64,000 bases of DNA from Marchantia polymorpha subsp. ruderalis (lineage: Eukaryota > Streptophyta > Marchantiopsida > Marchantiales > Marchantiaceae), in assembly GCA_037833965.1 (NCBI GenBank), contig AP031353.1:9922501-9986500 (forward strand), written 5' to 3'. Every line of letters starts with the position of its first letter. Positions within the stretch are counted from its first letter, which is position 1. A program made the position numbers and the translations under genes. Positions 47,884-61,029 of the stretch are shown piece after piece. Under the pieces are notes generated by a model, which was not told the origin of the DNA, did not search any database, and saw only the letters and a program-made list of their open reading frames with translations.

Positions 47884-50800
47884 GACAACGTTTTTGATTC
47901 AAGTCATCTCCCTACCAGGGCTGGGGCTTGGATTCATACGATCTACTGTTATTATGTAAGGTCGAAAACACTACGGGACCTCATCACAGCAGTTTTGGGG
48001 CAATTGTAGCTGCCCATGCCCTGGAGTCGGTCACTTCAGATCCAGGAGATCATTTTTATGCTTGCGCGAACAATATAAGTTAAGCAGGACAGTCATAGTT
48101 CTGAGCAAGCTTCAAACAGGCTGTCGAAGAGCAACGTGCTAAATTCAAGCCTGGGAAGGTACAAGTCATCGGAGCGCGGGATGCGGAGTCAGAACTTCTA
48201 TCTGTCTGGATCAAGTGATCACCTCATTCTGCGCGAGGAGCTGAAGATTTCCTACATGCGAGCAGAGGGGAATTGTGTCCTCTGTTTTTAGTCTGAAGTG
48301 CCGAAGAAAGGGCAAGCGAGTATCATTGCGGGGATGAGCTTAGCCACTTTGTTCAGCTTGGCTCATGTTTTACTTCCTTGAGAATACTGCCGTTCTGTTA
48401 GATGACACAAAAACAGACCTTGCTATTGTAACAATTTGAAAACATCTTGCTGAGGACTTAGTTACCTTCGGAGGTTCCTTGTATGCACCTGTTGTGCCAA
48501 AGCCATCAAGATTTTAGCACCACCTCTACCATTTTACCCCTCACTGTTTTTAAATCAAATAAGACGACAGGAGTCACTGTCTGAATGTGAATTGAAATAT
48601 TTCCCCCCTAGTTTGTAAGTCGTGTAGTAGTCGCCGAGAGTATGTGGAACATGATAAAATACAGGTCGAAGGAAGGGCATGTAGATTGGTTCGTTGGGAC
48701 TTGTCATGGGCATATGGATAGGAGAGATGTTGTGCATTAATCAGTTAGTGTTCAGAATTATGTAATGTTTAGGGTAAATTTGTGACGTGCATAATCAGTT
48801 TTCTGACTTGCTCATCGCTCCTGTCCATAGCTCAAACGAGTTGAATTACCTTCTTACGGTTGACTGGTTATGGAACACGTTTGCTTGAATGTTTCAGTCG
48901 TCTCAGAGAGTCTCAGTTAGTCGAGCTACCCCTGTAGATATCTAGGCTTGTGGAACCGACGTATAGTAAGGCAGCGAATATGAACGATTTGTCAGATGTG
49001 ATGGTGTCAGTCAGTAAACGTGTTCTTTGTCGATAAATCGAAGGTAGAGGTAGAGGTAGAGGTAGGTTCGGATTAAAAGCTCGCACTGTCATCTTCTTGA
49101 GGACCTAATTGCGACCAATTCATTGTTTTACCGCCCAAACCAAATTTGCAAATGGGGAAATGGTGTTGTACTCCTGTGAGTGCTTGGGTTGTCCTGACCT
49201 TCGAACGGCCGATACGGCAATTAATAGCCTTGGTGAAAAACATAAAACCAGACTGGACTGCAAGCGTCATAGAGTATATAAAAAAACACAGTCACCAACG
49301 TGAGGCTGCAGCGTATGCCCTGCTCCTGTTGAGTTTCTGCCTTCGAAAAGGAATCGGGTGAAACCGAAAACTCAAGGAACTATTCTTGTAATCTTGATTC
49401 AGATTTCTCGACGGATGTATTGATTGCTGGAGATGTACATTGAAAGTAGTGTTTCTTTAGGTGTGTCACAAGTCTAACACGTAACAATTTACCAGCGTGT
49501 TTAGGATGCACCAGGAATGCACTAATCGAGTTTTGACAAGGGAGCACTGTCTAGAAGGCAGTAAGAAGTCTTTGTAAAACGAAAGATGTGAAGGCCGTGA
49601 ATGGAGGTAATCCAAAGGAAGAAGAGAACATGAATATACACCTTCGAACGAAGCAGGCTGATTGCAGTCCGTCGTGATATTTCAATTCATCCAGAACAAG
49701 TTTGGTTCTGTGCTTCGAGTAACCTTCTCCTCCTGGTTCGGAGGAGTAGGTAGGCAAAAATGGGGACCATCGGCCAAGGATTCCATCGTTGACATTTTGT
49801 GCGATTTGAAGTGCCGGACAGACTGTTTTGAAAGCATATTCTCCATGTTATCAAGCGGCTGGTTTCTCCGTCTGTGTGAGGTTGGCACACGGGCACACGG
49901 TTCTAGTGCCCGTTTTATGTCCCGTCATAATAGCACTTTCCGATAAATCGGGTTTGTTCGGCAGTTTTCTGCTTTCTTCACGATTCATTGCAGGCTCTCT
50001 CCTGTACTATGAGCCGGAATGACTTCGCTACAGCTTCGTCCTTGGCGACTGGCAGTGGTAGAGTTAATTAGGGTGCAACTTAAGATACCAAACTTCGACA
50101 TTTTGTAATTGTTCCTTATAAGCGGAACGATATGGATGCAGAGAGAAAACCGCGTTGGACAAAACAATCAGTTGAACTGGCTGAATCGAGTAAGCGTGGA
50201 GCGTTGATCGATTCAGGTTACAGCTTCTCCCGTCGCTAGTAGGTCCCGATTTCTCCTCTTGAATCTGCTGCACGAGTGAAGATGAGGACATCACCTTTAC
50301 GTTTTGTTGAAAGCACAGTCTGTACTGGGTTTCCACCTCCGACTTCTGCTGGTTTTAGCCTGAAACCTTCCATCCGTAGATTTGGAAAGCTTTACACAAG
50401 TTCAAGTTGTTGTTACCTGTCGAAAGCCAGTAGCGGCCTTCAAAGAACTCGAACATGAACTGTTCATCAGCGTCACAAATGATCGTGGAGATACGAAATG
50501 CTGAGTATCAATATTCTCTGTCTACACAAAATCTGCACAAAATTTCACACGATCGCATCAAACGGATCCCGATCGCCTTTCGTGCTTCCAATGTCTGTCA
50601 CGCAGTCTTCCGAAGTACGTCATGCTGACTGCTTGAGTCTATTTCTTCAACCCTGTTTGAAGGAGGACACAGGTTTATTTTGACATGTCTGTATTCGGTT
50701 CGCGATATTACCAGTGCATTCTCTCTGCTTGTAGTTGCAGTAGCCGAATCGTAGCCTCTATCGGCAAACTGGTAACATTTTCTAGTTTTCTGTCTTTCTC

Positions 50801-51287
50801 AAGCTCTTGCAGTGGAAGTGAATGTGATTATTCCGTCTTAGTTTGGGTTCTGAAGTTCCATTTGTGAACAGATATGTTCGTTCTGTAATAAGAGAGATAT
50901 GGTCTGGTACTTTTGACTTTTCATTTGCTGAAAGACCGCAGACATAGGCATGTGGTACTACCGAGGTTTGGGAGTAGGAAACATATGAACATCAGCGAAT
51001 GATTGAGATTGAGGTCAGAGTGTATTCTCCGAGATGTAGTCGAGGTGCATGGTTGAAGGCTTTCTGATTGTTGGTAGTTTACTCATCCAACACGCGGATG
51101 CACTAAATCCATGTGCTGAAAGAAAGTGTATAAACGTCTATCTGACCTCGTTCGTCGCTCATTCGATGTCCTCTTAGGCGTTTGAGTTCATTCACTATGA
51201 ACCCAAACTCCATATGCTACGTAGGAACCCGTGAAGCTAAACCAGTGCAAATAAAAAATCATTCAACAACTCAATATTCTTCAACAT
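47884..51287. other. Intergenic region, no supported gene
   Basis: Contains the PAM16 3' UTR and about 3 kb of ordinary composition with only short frames. A GTAGAG minisatellite (about four units) lies near 49043-49064. The frame 49152-49361 plus looks protein-like (NIKPDWTASVIEYIKKHS) but has no family match I recognise and no neighbouring exon. Nothing else is seen. Confidence 0.55.
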
Positions 51288-51651
51288 TACAACAAGGGAA
51301 TTGCTAGGCGCACACCCCCTTGCTAGGCACACCCCCCAAGAGGTATGACCGCCCGTGACCTTAATAGCACGTTTAATTGCTGAACAACAGCACTCGACGG
51401 GATCCGTCCGCGTTCGAACGTGTTCCCAATTAAGTATCTTCCAAACAAAAATTGCAGCTTTACCGCCTTGTTTGCCGAACCGCCGGCATGTTTGGACCCG
51501 TAAACAGCTTTTCCCCCTTGTTTGACGAAGCGCTGGCATGTTTTGACGCAAAAATGTTTAGCTTTTGTTGTTTTGACGCAGAAATGTGCTTTGTGGACGA
51601 GTGGATCTATGCACAGGAGGGGGGTGTGTGCCTAGCAATTCCCTACAACAA
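51288..51651. mobile_element. MITE, 348 bp, with 8-bp target site duplication
   Basis: The element 51296-51643 is flanked on both sides by TACAACAA (51288-51295 and 51644-51651), an 8-bp target duplication as made by hAT-type transposases. Terminal inverted repeats are 24 bp with one mismatch, beginning GGGAATTGCTAGGC and ending CACACCCCC. The left end repeats part of the terminal motif (TTGCTAGGCACACCCCCC). Two 50-bp tandem copies lie inside (51455-51504, 51505-51554), containing CCTTGTTTG and GGCATGTTT. It has no transposase and is therefore non-autonomous. Superfamily assignment rests on duplication length only. Confidence 0.87.
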
Positions 51652-52480
51652 TTGTTGTGATATTTTTTTAAGATTTTAGCTATGAATAATAAATTTCATT
51701 CTTTTGGAGTTAATTTTTGTCTCTATCTTATTAAAGTTCATCTAAATTTAATTTTTCAAATTGTAAAAGCAATAATATCATTTCAACTATTTGACAACAA
51801 ACCAAGAACCCACTCATATGAAATTTTATTATGTCTTTGTGATTCATCTGATTATGAATACTTAGTTTATGCATCTTGTGGCAATAATTATATGTGGATG
51901 ATGTTTTAAGTATGTATGAAATTTTGGACTTTCTAAATGAACATTGTAATTAAATAAGAAGTCAGAATATTTATAGATTAATATTAATTAATATTTATTT
52001 TAAAATAAAATAAAATAAAATAAATCACTTCAGGTATGATTGATGAATGACTTCAGGTATAATATCATATAAAAAGTATTGAATTTATTTCTGTGATGTT
52101 TTAACTAAATTAATGTTTTGTTTCACTGAATTGTAACAGAAGTGTACAAACTCTTTTTATTTTGAATATTAAAAATTACACCAATATTTCCCATATTTGA
52201 ATTTTGATATAAAATAATCTATTCAATTTTTTTTATTTTAGAAAATGAGTATAAATATATTTTGAAGATTATTTTCTGATGCAAAAATATTTTCAATGTT
52301 TACAAATGTTATATATATATGAATGAAACTACGCTCACGTCGAGGATTGTGTGCAATTGTGATGTGCAGTCAAATAACAAACCGCAGGTTCTAGACGTAT
52401 CTTTACTAAAGCATGTGAACTAATTTACACATCGAACGATATTTTATATTTTTATTTATACATACAAACATTAAGCCACT
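51652..52480. other. AT-rich stretch with TAAAA microsatellite
   Basis: Very AT-rich, gene-free DNA immediately beside the MITE, with TAAAA repeats at 52001-52024. No coding frame is supported. Confidence 0.7.
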
Positions 52481-55048
52481 TTCACCACATATCTGGTATT
52501 GCTGAACTCTAGGTAGATACGGTGGAATCTAATGCCATGATGACAAGAATAGGCTAGCCTTTGTGGCGGTAGCAAACGTGGGTGTGCAAAGTGTGGGAAT
52601 CAGCATCCGCAAAAGCTTGACCTTCGACGTATAAGCATGTAATTACACGGCCTGTTTACTCCTGGAAAAACAGTTCGCTTAGCAGATTCTTTGTGTCGGA
52701 AAGCAAAGCAGGAATCAGAAATGGATTATTCAAATTCCAATCATCAGAACATCATGACCGACTGAAGAGTTTCTTAGATTGCAAGGCAACACTATGATAT
52801 GCTTGTATTTTGTACGAAAGTGCTTCACAAGTCTCCACGTAGTCCAAGGGGCGGTCTGTTGTTCAGACATAAAGTAGAAAAGGCTGTCATGCCTTTTAGC
52901 AGCTTTTCGCACGAAAACCATTTAAGTACACGAAGTTGGGCATAAGAAATTTGCGTTGCATGTGCCTGATACAGTATGGATCATAGTTGTTATGAGAGTA
53001 CTGTAGACAACGACAATGAAGTTCAAGAGAAAGCTGGGACCATCGCAAATTTGGTGGAAGTGGTTCTCGTAATAATCTCGTAGTTTATTCTGATTTCTCC
53101 AGTAAGTCGCATGAATTGTGCAGACCTCATCTCCGGACCCAGACCACAACGCCGTGGAAGACACTCTGCTGACGTCTGCAGTCACGCAGAACTGCACTAC
53201 CGTGTATACTGTAGAAGCAACGGGGTAGACGATGGATGTAATCGTCAATGCTGTTCAACTATCATAATATTAAGATATGACATCTACTGTCAGCTTTGGA
53301 GCTACTGTTGGGGGTTTGCATGTCTAAATCATGCTCTTCTCCTTTCATGGTTTGTTATTTATAATCACCAAACTGGCACCAGCCTGACAGAGTGTAAGTT
53401 GCCCATGCTGAGACAACTCGGCTGAAACACGAAGTATGGAAACTTACATGCTGGTTCTTGGAGAATCGGTTCCAGACAGCTCATTCCGAGAGCAGCAGAC
53501 TATAATGTAAAATATGGAGGTGACGTGAAATGTTCATGGCAGTTACTACGACTGCTATCGGTAGGTCAAGCTTGCACTTCAGTCTAGGTTTTACCAGGCC
53601 GAGTTCGGATGGCTATGCGTTATGAGCTCAACAACAACAACAACCAAACAGACATTGTTTCCTACGTCAACGCCTCCTCCATCAACCATCTACAGGTCCA
53701 TGATTATATGTAAAATCATCTGAGGTCAAAGTCTGCTGACTCACTGACGCCTTAGGACTCTATCTTTTCCTACAGTACAGGCCCAACGGAGGGCTTGTGC
53801 ACTCTCATCATATCATCTTACAGTATTTATATAACACACATGTAACCGAAACGGCACACATTCACTTGTTTCTAAAACTATCCACGTTAGGTTTTCTGGT
53901 ATTGCAATATGTGATTTATCTGATAGTTTAGAAATCCAGCTTCATACAACCCTTACTGCGCTTGTTGCTCATAAAACGGAAGATTAATCTGGGAATCGTG
54001 GATGGGGCCCAAAACGTACAAGTTCGTATGTCACATGCTCCGGTCTAGGCGGAGGTCAAACCCAAGTACCATGTACGTACCTACTTTGCGGTTTGCGGTC
54101 TTTCCTACCGTAGCATTTCAACATTCGTGAGATAAGTCAACGCCCTGATGAACAATCTGCAGGTTCATGATTGTTACCAACTTCCTGAACGTCCAAAGCC
54201 TCCAGAGTCAGTGGAACCAGAGTCAGAGGACTCGATCGTTTACCAGAGCCTTGTGCACAGAATCACATTCTCGTCACAACACTCAGCGGCGGTATGTATA
54301 CAGCATACGGCACACGAGTGTGAATTGCTTCCTGATGTGTCGAAGATGTTGTGGTGTGTGGGAGGGAGGCGCAGATTTGGGCGGAACGTTTACACACTCA
54401 AGGTTTGCTAAAGACAGTTCCCAGGAAAAGGCTGTCAGTGAGCACTATCTCCTTGGAATATTGGAGCTGTCTGAGACAAAACGGTAGGTAGAAATCTCGT
54501 GATATAAAAACCTGGATACCACTCACATCTTCATCGGCACCTTGGTAGACGGTTTCTTGGCGGTTAGTTTCTACGGGTATGGGGCCATGCAATCACAAAG
54601 CTGAATAAGGAACAAATTCAAGTCAGTGAACTACCCGAAAAAGTTTTCTGCTCGCGGAGAAGAACCAGCTGGTGGATAAACTGTCACAGTCGAGCCTGGT
54701 CATTCGTAGACAGGAATAAGCAACAGCTGGTGGGGGCGGAAAAGTCGCGAGCTTGTGAATCTCCACCGAAAGAATGGGCCCCAAAAGTTCTCTGCTATGG
54801 ACTCTGGTGTTTTTCACCTCGGCTACGTATCATGCTGCATTCCCAATCAGCCTGCCTTCGGAAGGTCTGCATGGTGATTGGCTCTACTCTCACAAGTACA
54901 ATTGCAAGACATGATGTCATGGACATCAATCAACGCTGTCTAGGCTTCTAGTGTGCATGAGACGTGTTCAGCTTGACTGATTTGAATCTTGCATCGATGG
55001 AAGCCTCCTGCAAAGTTTCTGAATTTGGAACGTATTGTGCTGACAGGA
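52481..55048. other. Intergenic region upstream of methylesterase
   Basis: Short frames only, for example 54148-54411 and 53111-53425, without motifs. A degenerate duplication of about 40 bp is visible between 53665-53705 and 54137-54171 (GTCAACGCC, then AATCTGCAGGTTCATGATT or its variant). A TATATAA at about 53827 is too far from the start codon at 55049 to assign without transcript data. Confidence 0.5.
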
Positions 55049-56727
55049 ATGACAACAGAAGCCGAATCAAATAGCAGGCATGTTGTTCTTGTTCACGGAT
55101 CTGGTCTCGGCGCGTGGTGCTGGTATAAGATGGTGAATTTGTTGCAGAAGCGAGGCTATACCGTAGCTGCCATCGATCTTACTTCACAGGGAAGAGACAG
55201 AACTAACCCCGACACTGTAACTACTCTGGACGAATATGCAAAACCTCTATTAAACTATCTGGAAAACTTGAACGGACAGGTATGTAATCAACTAAACATG
55301 GTCACCAGTAGTCCACCACCTGCTTGAAAAATCTGATTCGGTGCTCACAATCGTGCTGCTTCCTTCGGTGAGGTCGAGTGGCAAAATCAAACGATCTGTA
55401 ATTCTGACTTATATATGAGATTCTCCAGCTGTGAGCACGAAGGTTGTTCTTCGAAAATTCGATAGTGATGTCCTTCGAAGACTGAGAGATTGTGCACACG
55501 TACAGTCCCAAAAAATGTTCACTTAATTTAAACTAGAAGTTCATGTATTTACTTGTAGTATACAAGAAGAAATGCTTGTTCCAACTGGAGGTTAGAATCT
55601 CGTCTCCACTTACATAGAGATCATATTCCTGTGCTAGATCGTCGAGTCAACGTTGCTCCTTCCTCTTTCTGTAACACATGTTGGAATGCATGATCCAAAT
55701 TTGTCTGAGCACGGAGGTAGTGTCCATGCGCAGGCTTTTCTCGTGGCGCACAGTCTTGGTGGTATCACTGTAAGCTTTGCAATGGAGAAATACCCCCAAA
55801 AGATACAGAAGGCTGTGTTCGTTACTTCGCGCATGCCTCTCAACAACCAAAGCTCTCATACAAGTCTGCCACCTGAGGTACTTGCATCCAGCAGTATACA
55901 GCAGCTTTTTGCTCTTCTCCAAGCCTTGTAGCCATTCGTTTCTTACTTCTTGATTTGGTCTGTTTCATTGGTCTGAAAAGGATAAATTTTCACGTGACAT
56001 TGCGCTAAATTCTGCAGCATGTGAACCCATTTTATTGGAAATCTGTGTTCCTGTCACGCAGAGTACGGAGCCGGGGAGGCCTTCAGATTTTGTGATTTTA
56101 AATTATGCAAATGGGCCGTCAGCTCCGCCCACCTCCTTCTCATACAACTTATCTTATATTCAAGATATGTTCTTCAACGAAACTCCAGATCAGGTAGTCA
56201 GGGCTCTGAAGCTGTTTCTTGTCTCCAGTATAGAGAGATGGTTTTATCTACCGGAACATGGTATGAACTACGATCCAGAATTCATGTGCACATAGTATCA
56301 GCTAGAAAAGAACATAATATGGATGTGTAACGTGGACGTAGTTTGAGATGCGAGGTACGGGTTTGTCAGTCATCGGAATTGTCTTTCGAGGCGCAGATTT
56401 GAGGTAGGTGCAAGTGTAGCCTGGACTAATAACAGATGTTGGTGAAAATATTGCTTGCAGGACGTGACTCTTGCAATGCTGTCGATGAGTCCAACACCGT
56501 ACGCGATATCATTCGAGGTTCTGAAATTGACACCTGCTAGATATGGAAGCGTTCGACGATTCTACGTGTTTACGTTGAATGATCATCTGAGTACCCCTGC
56601 TGCCCAACAGTTCACGATCGACCGGAACCCACCCGAGAGAGTCTTCAAGATCCGTAGCGACCACTCTCCCTTTGTCAGTCACCCTCGTCAGCTTACCAAC
56701 ATCTTCGAAATGATATACAATCTCTGA
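55049..56727 (+). CDS. Plant methylesterase (MES/SABP2-like alpha/beta hydrolase)
   Basis: Alpha/beta hydrolase of the plant family that removes methyl groups from salicylate, jasmonate or auxin methyl esters. The substrate cannot be told from sequence. Four exons (55049-55279, 55734-55877, 56062-56193, 56461-56727) join at phase-0 junctions into 257 residues, the family length. The N-terminus has VVLVHGSGLGAWCWYK (His16-Gly17 oxyanion region). The nucleophile elbow AHSLGG carries Ser84, where relatives have GHSxGG. Asp210 (TLNDH) and His237 (RSDHSPF) complete the triad. MEKYPQKIQKAVFVTS matches the family helix after the elbow. ATG 55049 is the first ATG in the open frame. The cap region is divergent from angiosperm members. 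Confidence 0.9.
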
Positions 56728-56996
56728 GAGCCGAAACCAGTTCAATCCTGTACCAAGAGAACCTCTGAAATCTGCGGACTCGTTTCAATCAAAGCGCCCG
56801 CTGACTACGAATATCGATGGAGTGAAGAATTCACAAAGTCCAACAAGAAGAAACTTGGCCCTGGGGATTTCCACACGGTCTTCGTCGACTGGTGCAGTGC
56901 TTGGTCCTTTTGGTTCAGCTAGGATGCGTGGCTGGAGTCGCTGGACCTAAACATTTACGACACATTTGTCATGCCATGATCAGCTTTCCAACTTGT

Positions 56997-57002
56997 AATA
57001 AA
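56997..57002 (+). terminator. Probable poly(A) signal of methylesterase gene
   Basis: AATAAA 270 nt after the methylesterase stop codon. Confidence 0.5.
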
Positions 57003-59674
57003 GTCTCCAAGTCTTCCCACTTCCGTGCACACAACTGTGGTCCTTGTGGTGCATAGCTGATTGCGTGCTTGAGTGAGGTTCAGTTCCAAGTTAAATCTCG
57101 TTCTTTGACCCCTCATCACACGCGACGAGGACACGATCCGATCTGCTACCAGATCTGAGAGATCTTTAGACCGTGAAGGTCAGCTTCGGTGATTGAGAGA
57201 ACTTCATTCCTGTGACGCTGGGGCTAAGAGTTAGGTGACAGATCTGAGGTACCATGCAATGCCGGAGTCATAGATCTATAAATATTTATATCACAAAGAG
57301 ACGGAGTTATCAAAGATCGTGGAGGCCTCGCCTCGCGGCCGTTGAAACATAATTGGGTGGATCAGAGAGAGAATGATTGGCAGCAAAGGCCTAAGGAGAA
57401 GACTTGAGGATTCTCAGAATACTGCCCGTGGTTTCTCCCTCGATCGTGGTAACGTTGGACCCTTTGCCGTGGTTGACATGCCAAGTGGATGGTAAGACGA
57501 TTGTCTCTGTCGGCGAAAGACCATGTCGTCTGAGGTCTGATGGAGTCAACTGTGGGTCCCCTTGGATGCAGCAGAACCAGGCTACTGCATAAACACTTGC
57601 TAACTAATCCGAGGGCGTTCGAAGATATAGAGACTCGGGATGAGTTAGTCTTGTCTCAAAGCTCGAGCTGTCATTGATCTATTCGTACTTCGACCAAAGT
57701 GTACGTCGCCCTCTTCTCTACACTTTGCTAAGCCACTAAGCCTGTCAGCTTTCACTAAACGCGTGAGCTTTGGCTGTATGTATCAGAACGTCGTTGCCTT
57801 GAGGTACGGTCTGGAATCGCCAACTGTCTGGAGTATATGACCTCGTTGCAAAAGATCTTAGTTCCAGAGCTGCCGCATGTCCGTCGGTTGCTAACCACGA
57901 GTTCAGACACGTATACGTGGTTGAGGACACCTACAAGAAACGCGTTGAGAATCTGGGTTCGTATGGCCACGTCGTTGAAGTCCTGAGAGTAGAGCAGAAT
58001 ATGATTGTCATCATGATTTCCACGAAACTCAGCGTTCGATTAGGAGGCCAACTTCGTCACTGGTTGATACTATAGTCATACAAGGTTATTAAATTCGTGA
58101 TGACTGACCGTCAAGAGAAGGTGCGGTATAGGTATAGGAGGACAATACTTCACAATCCTCTCAAGTGACAAGTAATTCAGAAGTTGTAGATATTTACCAA
58201 AAACCAATGGGGAAATTATACGTAGAAGATCACAATTGCAGAAGAGAGGTGCAAATCTCGTTGGTTTAGGATGTTGCCACATGACTTCGACAGATTCAAA
58301 CTGAAGTGATCCAGACTTAGCTTGTAACCTTACATCTCAGTGAAAGAAGAGTTATCATGATTTCTTTCTCTTTGCGAGTTTCTTTAACTGTTCGGGATGT
58401 CTTTGTTCCGAGCCTCACCAAAAACTGTCCTCAAGCGTCAAGTACAAGCCACTACGTATCCTACCGTTACTTCCTAGAGTGGACACTTTTGACAAGGTCA
58501 GTTCTCTGTTCATGAGGTGATTCTGAAACGTAGAGTGTCTGTCTTTGGCCTAGTAGAATACGATGTCACTGACATTTCAGAAAAGTGTTTTGTACATCGA
58601 ATCTAGTGTGGTCATTTCATGCTTTCTGTCTAAGACACTCTTACCATGCGCAGTAATACTTTGTATGATGAAGTCCGGACTTTTTTATTGCACAGCAAGT
58701 ACAATTCAGCTGATACCTTGTCACTAATCGGGCTTACGGCTGCTTTACAGAACTGTCCATATGTGAGTTGTCACTGCGAAGAAGATACTCTTATATTTCA
58801 CACGGTCCAAGGTGCCGCCAAATGCCGAGCGATGAGTGGTGAACCCAGAGAAGGGCGTGTATATCGAGATCGACCGACCACGGTCACTACAGTCGTAGTG
58901 TATGGTCCATGGGTAACATCAGTCCAGAACCAAGAGCACAAGCACGAGCTCGGGTTAGTTGACCAGCCAGTACGTCGTGCTCTAGATCTGTCTGCTGTAT
59001 GAACGGAACTCAGCTCTTTTCGAACCAATTCGCCCTTCTGCCGATCCATCTTGTCGACCTGCAAGAGTTTCACTGTGTCTTGTGTACAGGACATGGTTGT
59101 ATAAACTCGTCCGACAAGTCACGGAAGAGAATCGTATCGGAGACGGACCTTTCCTTACCTGACAAGGCCAAGGTGGTTTCACACTTTTCAAGCTTGCAAA
59201 GGCTCCATCTGAGAGAACGAAAGAAAAGCGCCTGTCAGACCTCAGAAGGTTAACTATATGCATGGTTGTAAGAGCTCGGCCAAGATGCGAGGATAAAATG
59301 CTAGATCCACGTACGTCACAATCTGAAACACAGAGCGTGACTCGTGATAGGATTCGGTTTGTTATCCAATCAGGGAGGAGCCAGAAGAAAGTGAACCTTG
59401 GCGTATCTGTGACAGAGCTCCCTTTTGAGTCATGGTCGAAGATTAAGGGGCCAAGTCTTACTCGCGAGCTATACGTGCATATAAAACTGTCGGGCACTAT
59501 CACTCCAGTCGCCTGTTTCCGATCATCCATTCCGAATATTTCCAGAGTTCTGATCGCTGAAAATTTACGGATGGGCAGTTTCTGAAAGATTGAGCTCAGA
59601 AGCAAAAGGTTGTTACTGGGGTATCTCTGTGCAGCAGAGCTTGTGCCGGCACAAAGGTAGTCCTGACTACGAGC
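57003..59674. other. Intergenic region with unassigned open frames
   Basis: The largest frames are 58646-59002 plus (118 codons from ATG) and a minus frame ending at 58982 whose first ATG is near 59530 (about 182 codons). They overlap plus frames at 58999-59253 and 59262-59585. I recognise no domain in any of them, and strand choice is undecidable by eye. One may belong to a real lineage-specific gene. Confidence 0.4.
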
Positions 59675-59919
59675 ATGGATGCCTCAAAGATGCAGCTCAA
59701 TGCTGACGTGATTTACTACTCACGGACCCAGCCCGAGTAAGCGAAAGCTTTGATGAAGGAGATGCGAGGCGATGACGAGCTAGTTAGCGACATTCGGGAC
59801 ACGGAGAAGAATGCATAGCAGCGAATCGCCAGGCTGAGATATTCCGCCATCGTGGGGATGGATAGCTTCAATATCGCATACAGGATTTCTCCTTTCCATC
59901 ACTTCTTCACTTCTAAGTG
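59675..59919 (+). pseudogene. Broken gene fragment with two in-frame stops
   Basis: One frame from an ATG reads protein-like through two stops. It starts MDASKMQLNADVIYYSRTQ and meets a TAA at codon 22. It continues with AKALMKEMRGDDELVSDIRD, meets a TAG at codon 48, and then reads QRIARLRYSAIVGMDS to a final TGA at 59919. Charged helical composition persists across both stops, which suggests a decayed coding sequence. I do not recognise the family. Chance is possible given the length of about 80 codons. Confidence 0.33.
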
Positions 59920-61029
59920 AAGAAGTCTTGGTGCTTATCAGAAATAATAGAAACTGAAATTGCTCTCTACCCCTTCAGTCGGGAGGGTAGGGACATTGTC
60001 CACTCCGCCTCCTCGATAGCTTAATCCTCGAAGCTTGCTCTGGACAATCTGGAGATGAACAACAACAGTCACAGGGTCAGTAACAGGGACCCGGAATTTC
60101 TCTGTAAATGATAGATTCAATTGGCCGTAATGCTTGAGATTCACAAACAGTACTTATTCTTTTAAGCATGTCATAAAATCCTTCTTCAGGAGATCTAGAA
60201 TCCATGATCTGAGGAAGAGATGCACGAGTCCTTAGATTTGACTCGAGTCTGAGACCTGTCCAGCCATTGGCTATCTGGAACACAGTTGGTCTAGCATCAG
60301 ATGAAGTTATGGCCCGCAGCAAGTCGCTGCTCACTCATCAAAGGGATGGTTTGGTTTAGCTCGTACGCTTCTCAACATTTGAGCTGAGGTCCAGTTCAAT
60401 GCAGTACTGTTGACTGTCTACCTGTGGGTGATGTGGATCGCATCCCTCTCCGTTCACAGACGTGTGTGTGATTACATCTCGATAATAATATGGGTGGAGT
60501 ACGTGCTTGATATATGGTCTGGTTTATACTCCGTAGCGTGGTTATTTCATATACAGTTCTGGAACACGAAGTCACGTCCTAAAAAATCAATCATAGATGC
60601 GACGTGTTTGGCTGTAACAGTTCCCTATCATCAAGCGTTACTTCTACAAATTAGAAATATATAATTCTATAGTAATACCCAAGGTTCAAAGGAACACTGC
60701 AAGGACTATTGTTAAAATATTTTAGTGTAAACAGTAACCTGCTACTACGAAAATCAAACAACTTGCTATAACTATTTGAAGTTTACATAATATAATAACA
60801 TACATTTTCTAACATATTAGATCTATCTAGTCATTGAAGATACGAAATGGAAAAGAAAATTCTTATTTATCATAGAAAATGATCCGATAATTATGATAAA
60901 TGAAATGAGTTAAACATGTATTATTTGATGTCTATTTTCTAATATTAAATCAATTATTTCATTTCAACTCATTTCAGTAAAAAGAAACAAAATAGTTGTT
61001 AATTTTATTTTAAATAAATAAATATATAT
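59920..61029. other. Spacer with possible minus-strand coding remnants, then AT-rich DNA
   Basis: On the minus strand, 60331-60077 (VFQIANGWTGLRLESN, EEGFYDMLKRIS) and the overlapping frame 60144-59938 (FRVPVTDPVTVVVHLQIV) both look coding-like but lie in different frames, with a CATTTACAG acceptor-like site at the switch. This fits either an intron boundary or a frameshifted relic. The product is unidentified. From about 60660 the DNA is AT-rich up to the minisatellite. Confidence 0.35.

Noticed and set aside
49152..49361. 69-codon plus frame with helical, protein-like sequence
   Set aside because: No family motif, no neighbouring exon and no promoter or poly(A) context. Too short to support alone.
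51237..51551. 104-codon minus frame with internal repeats
   Set aside because: It lies mostly inside the non-autonomous MITE and its repeats are the element's 50-bp tandem units. It has no transposase similarity.
56795..56809. 14-bp match to the mutase 3' coding end (CCCGCTGACTACGA)
   Set aside because: Flanking bases on both sides do not match, so it is probably coincidence and not a duplicated fragment.
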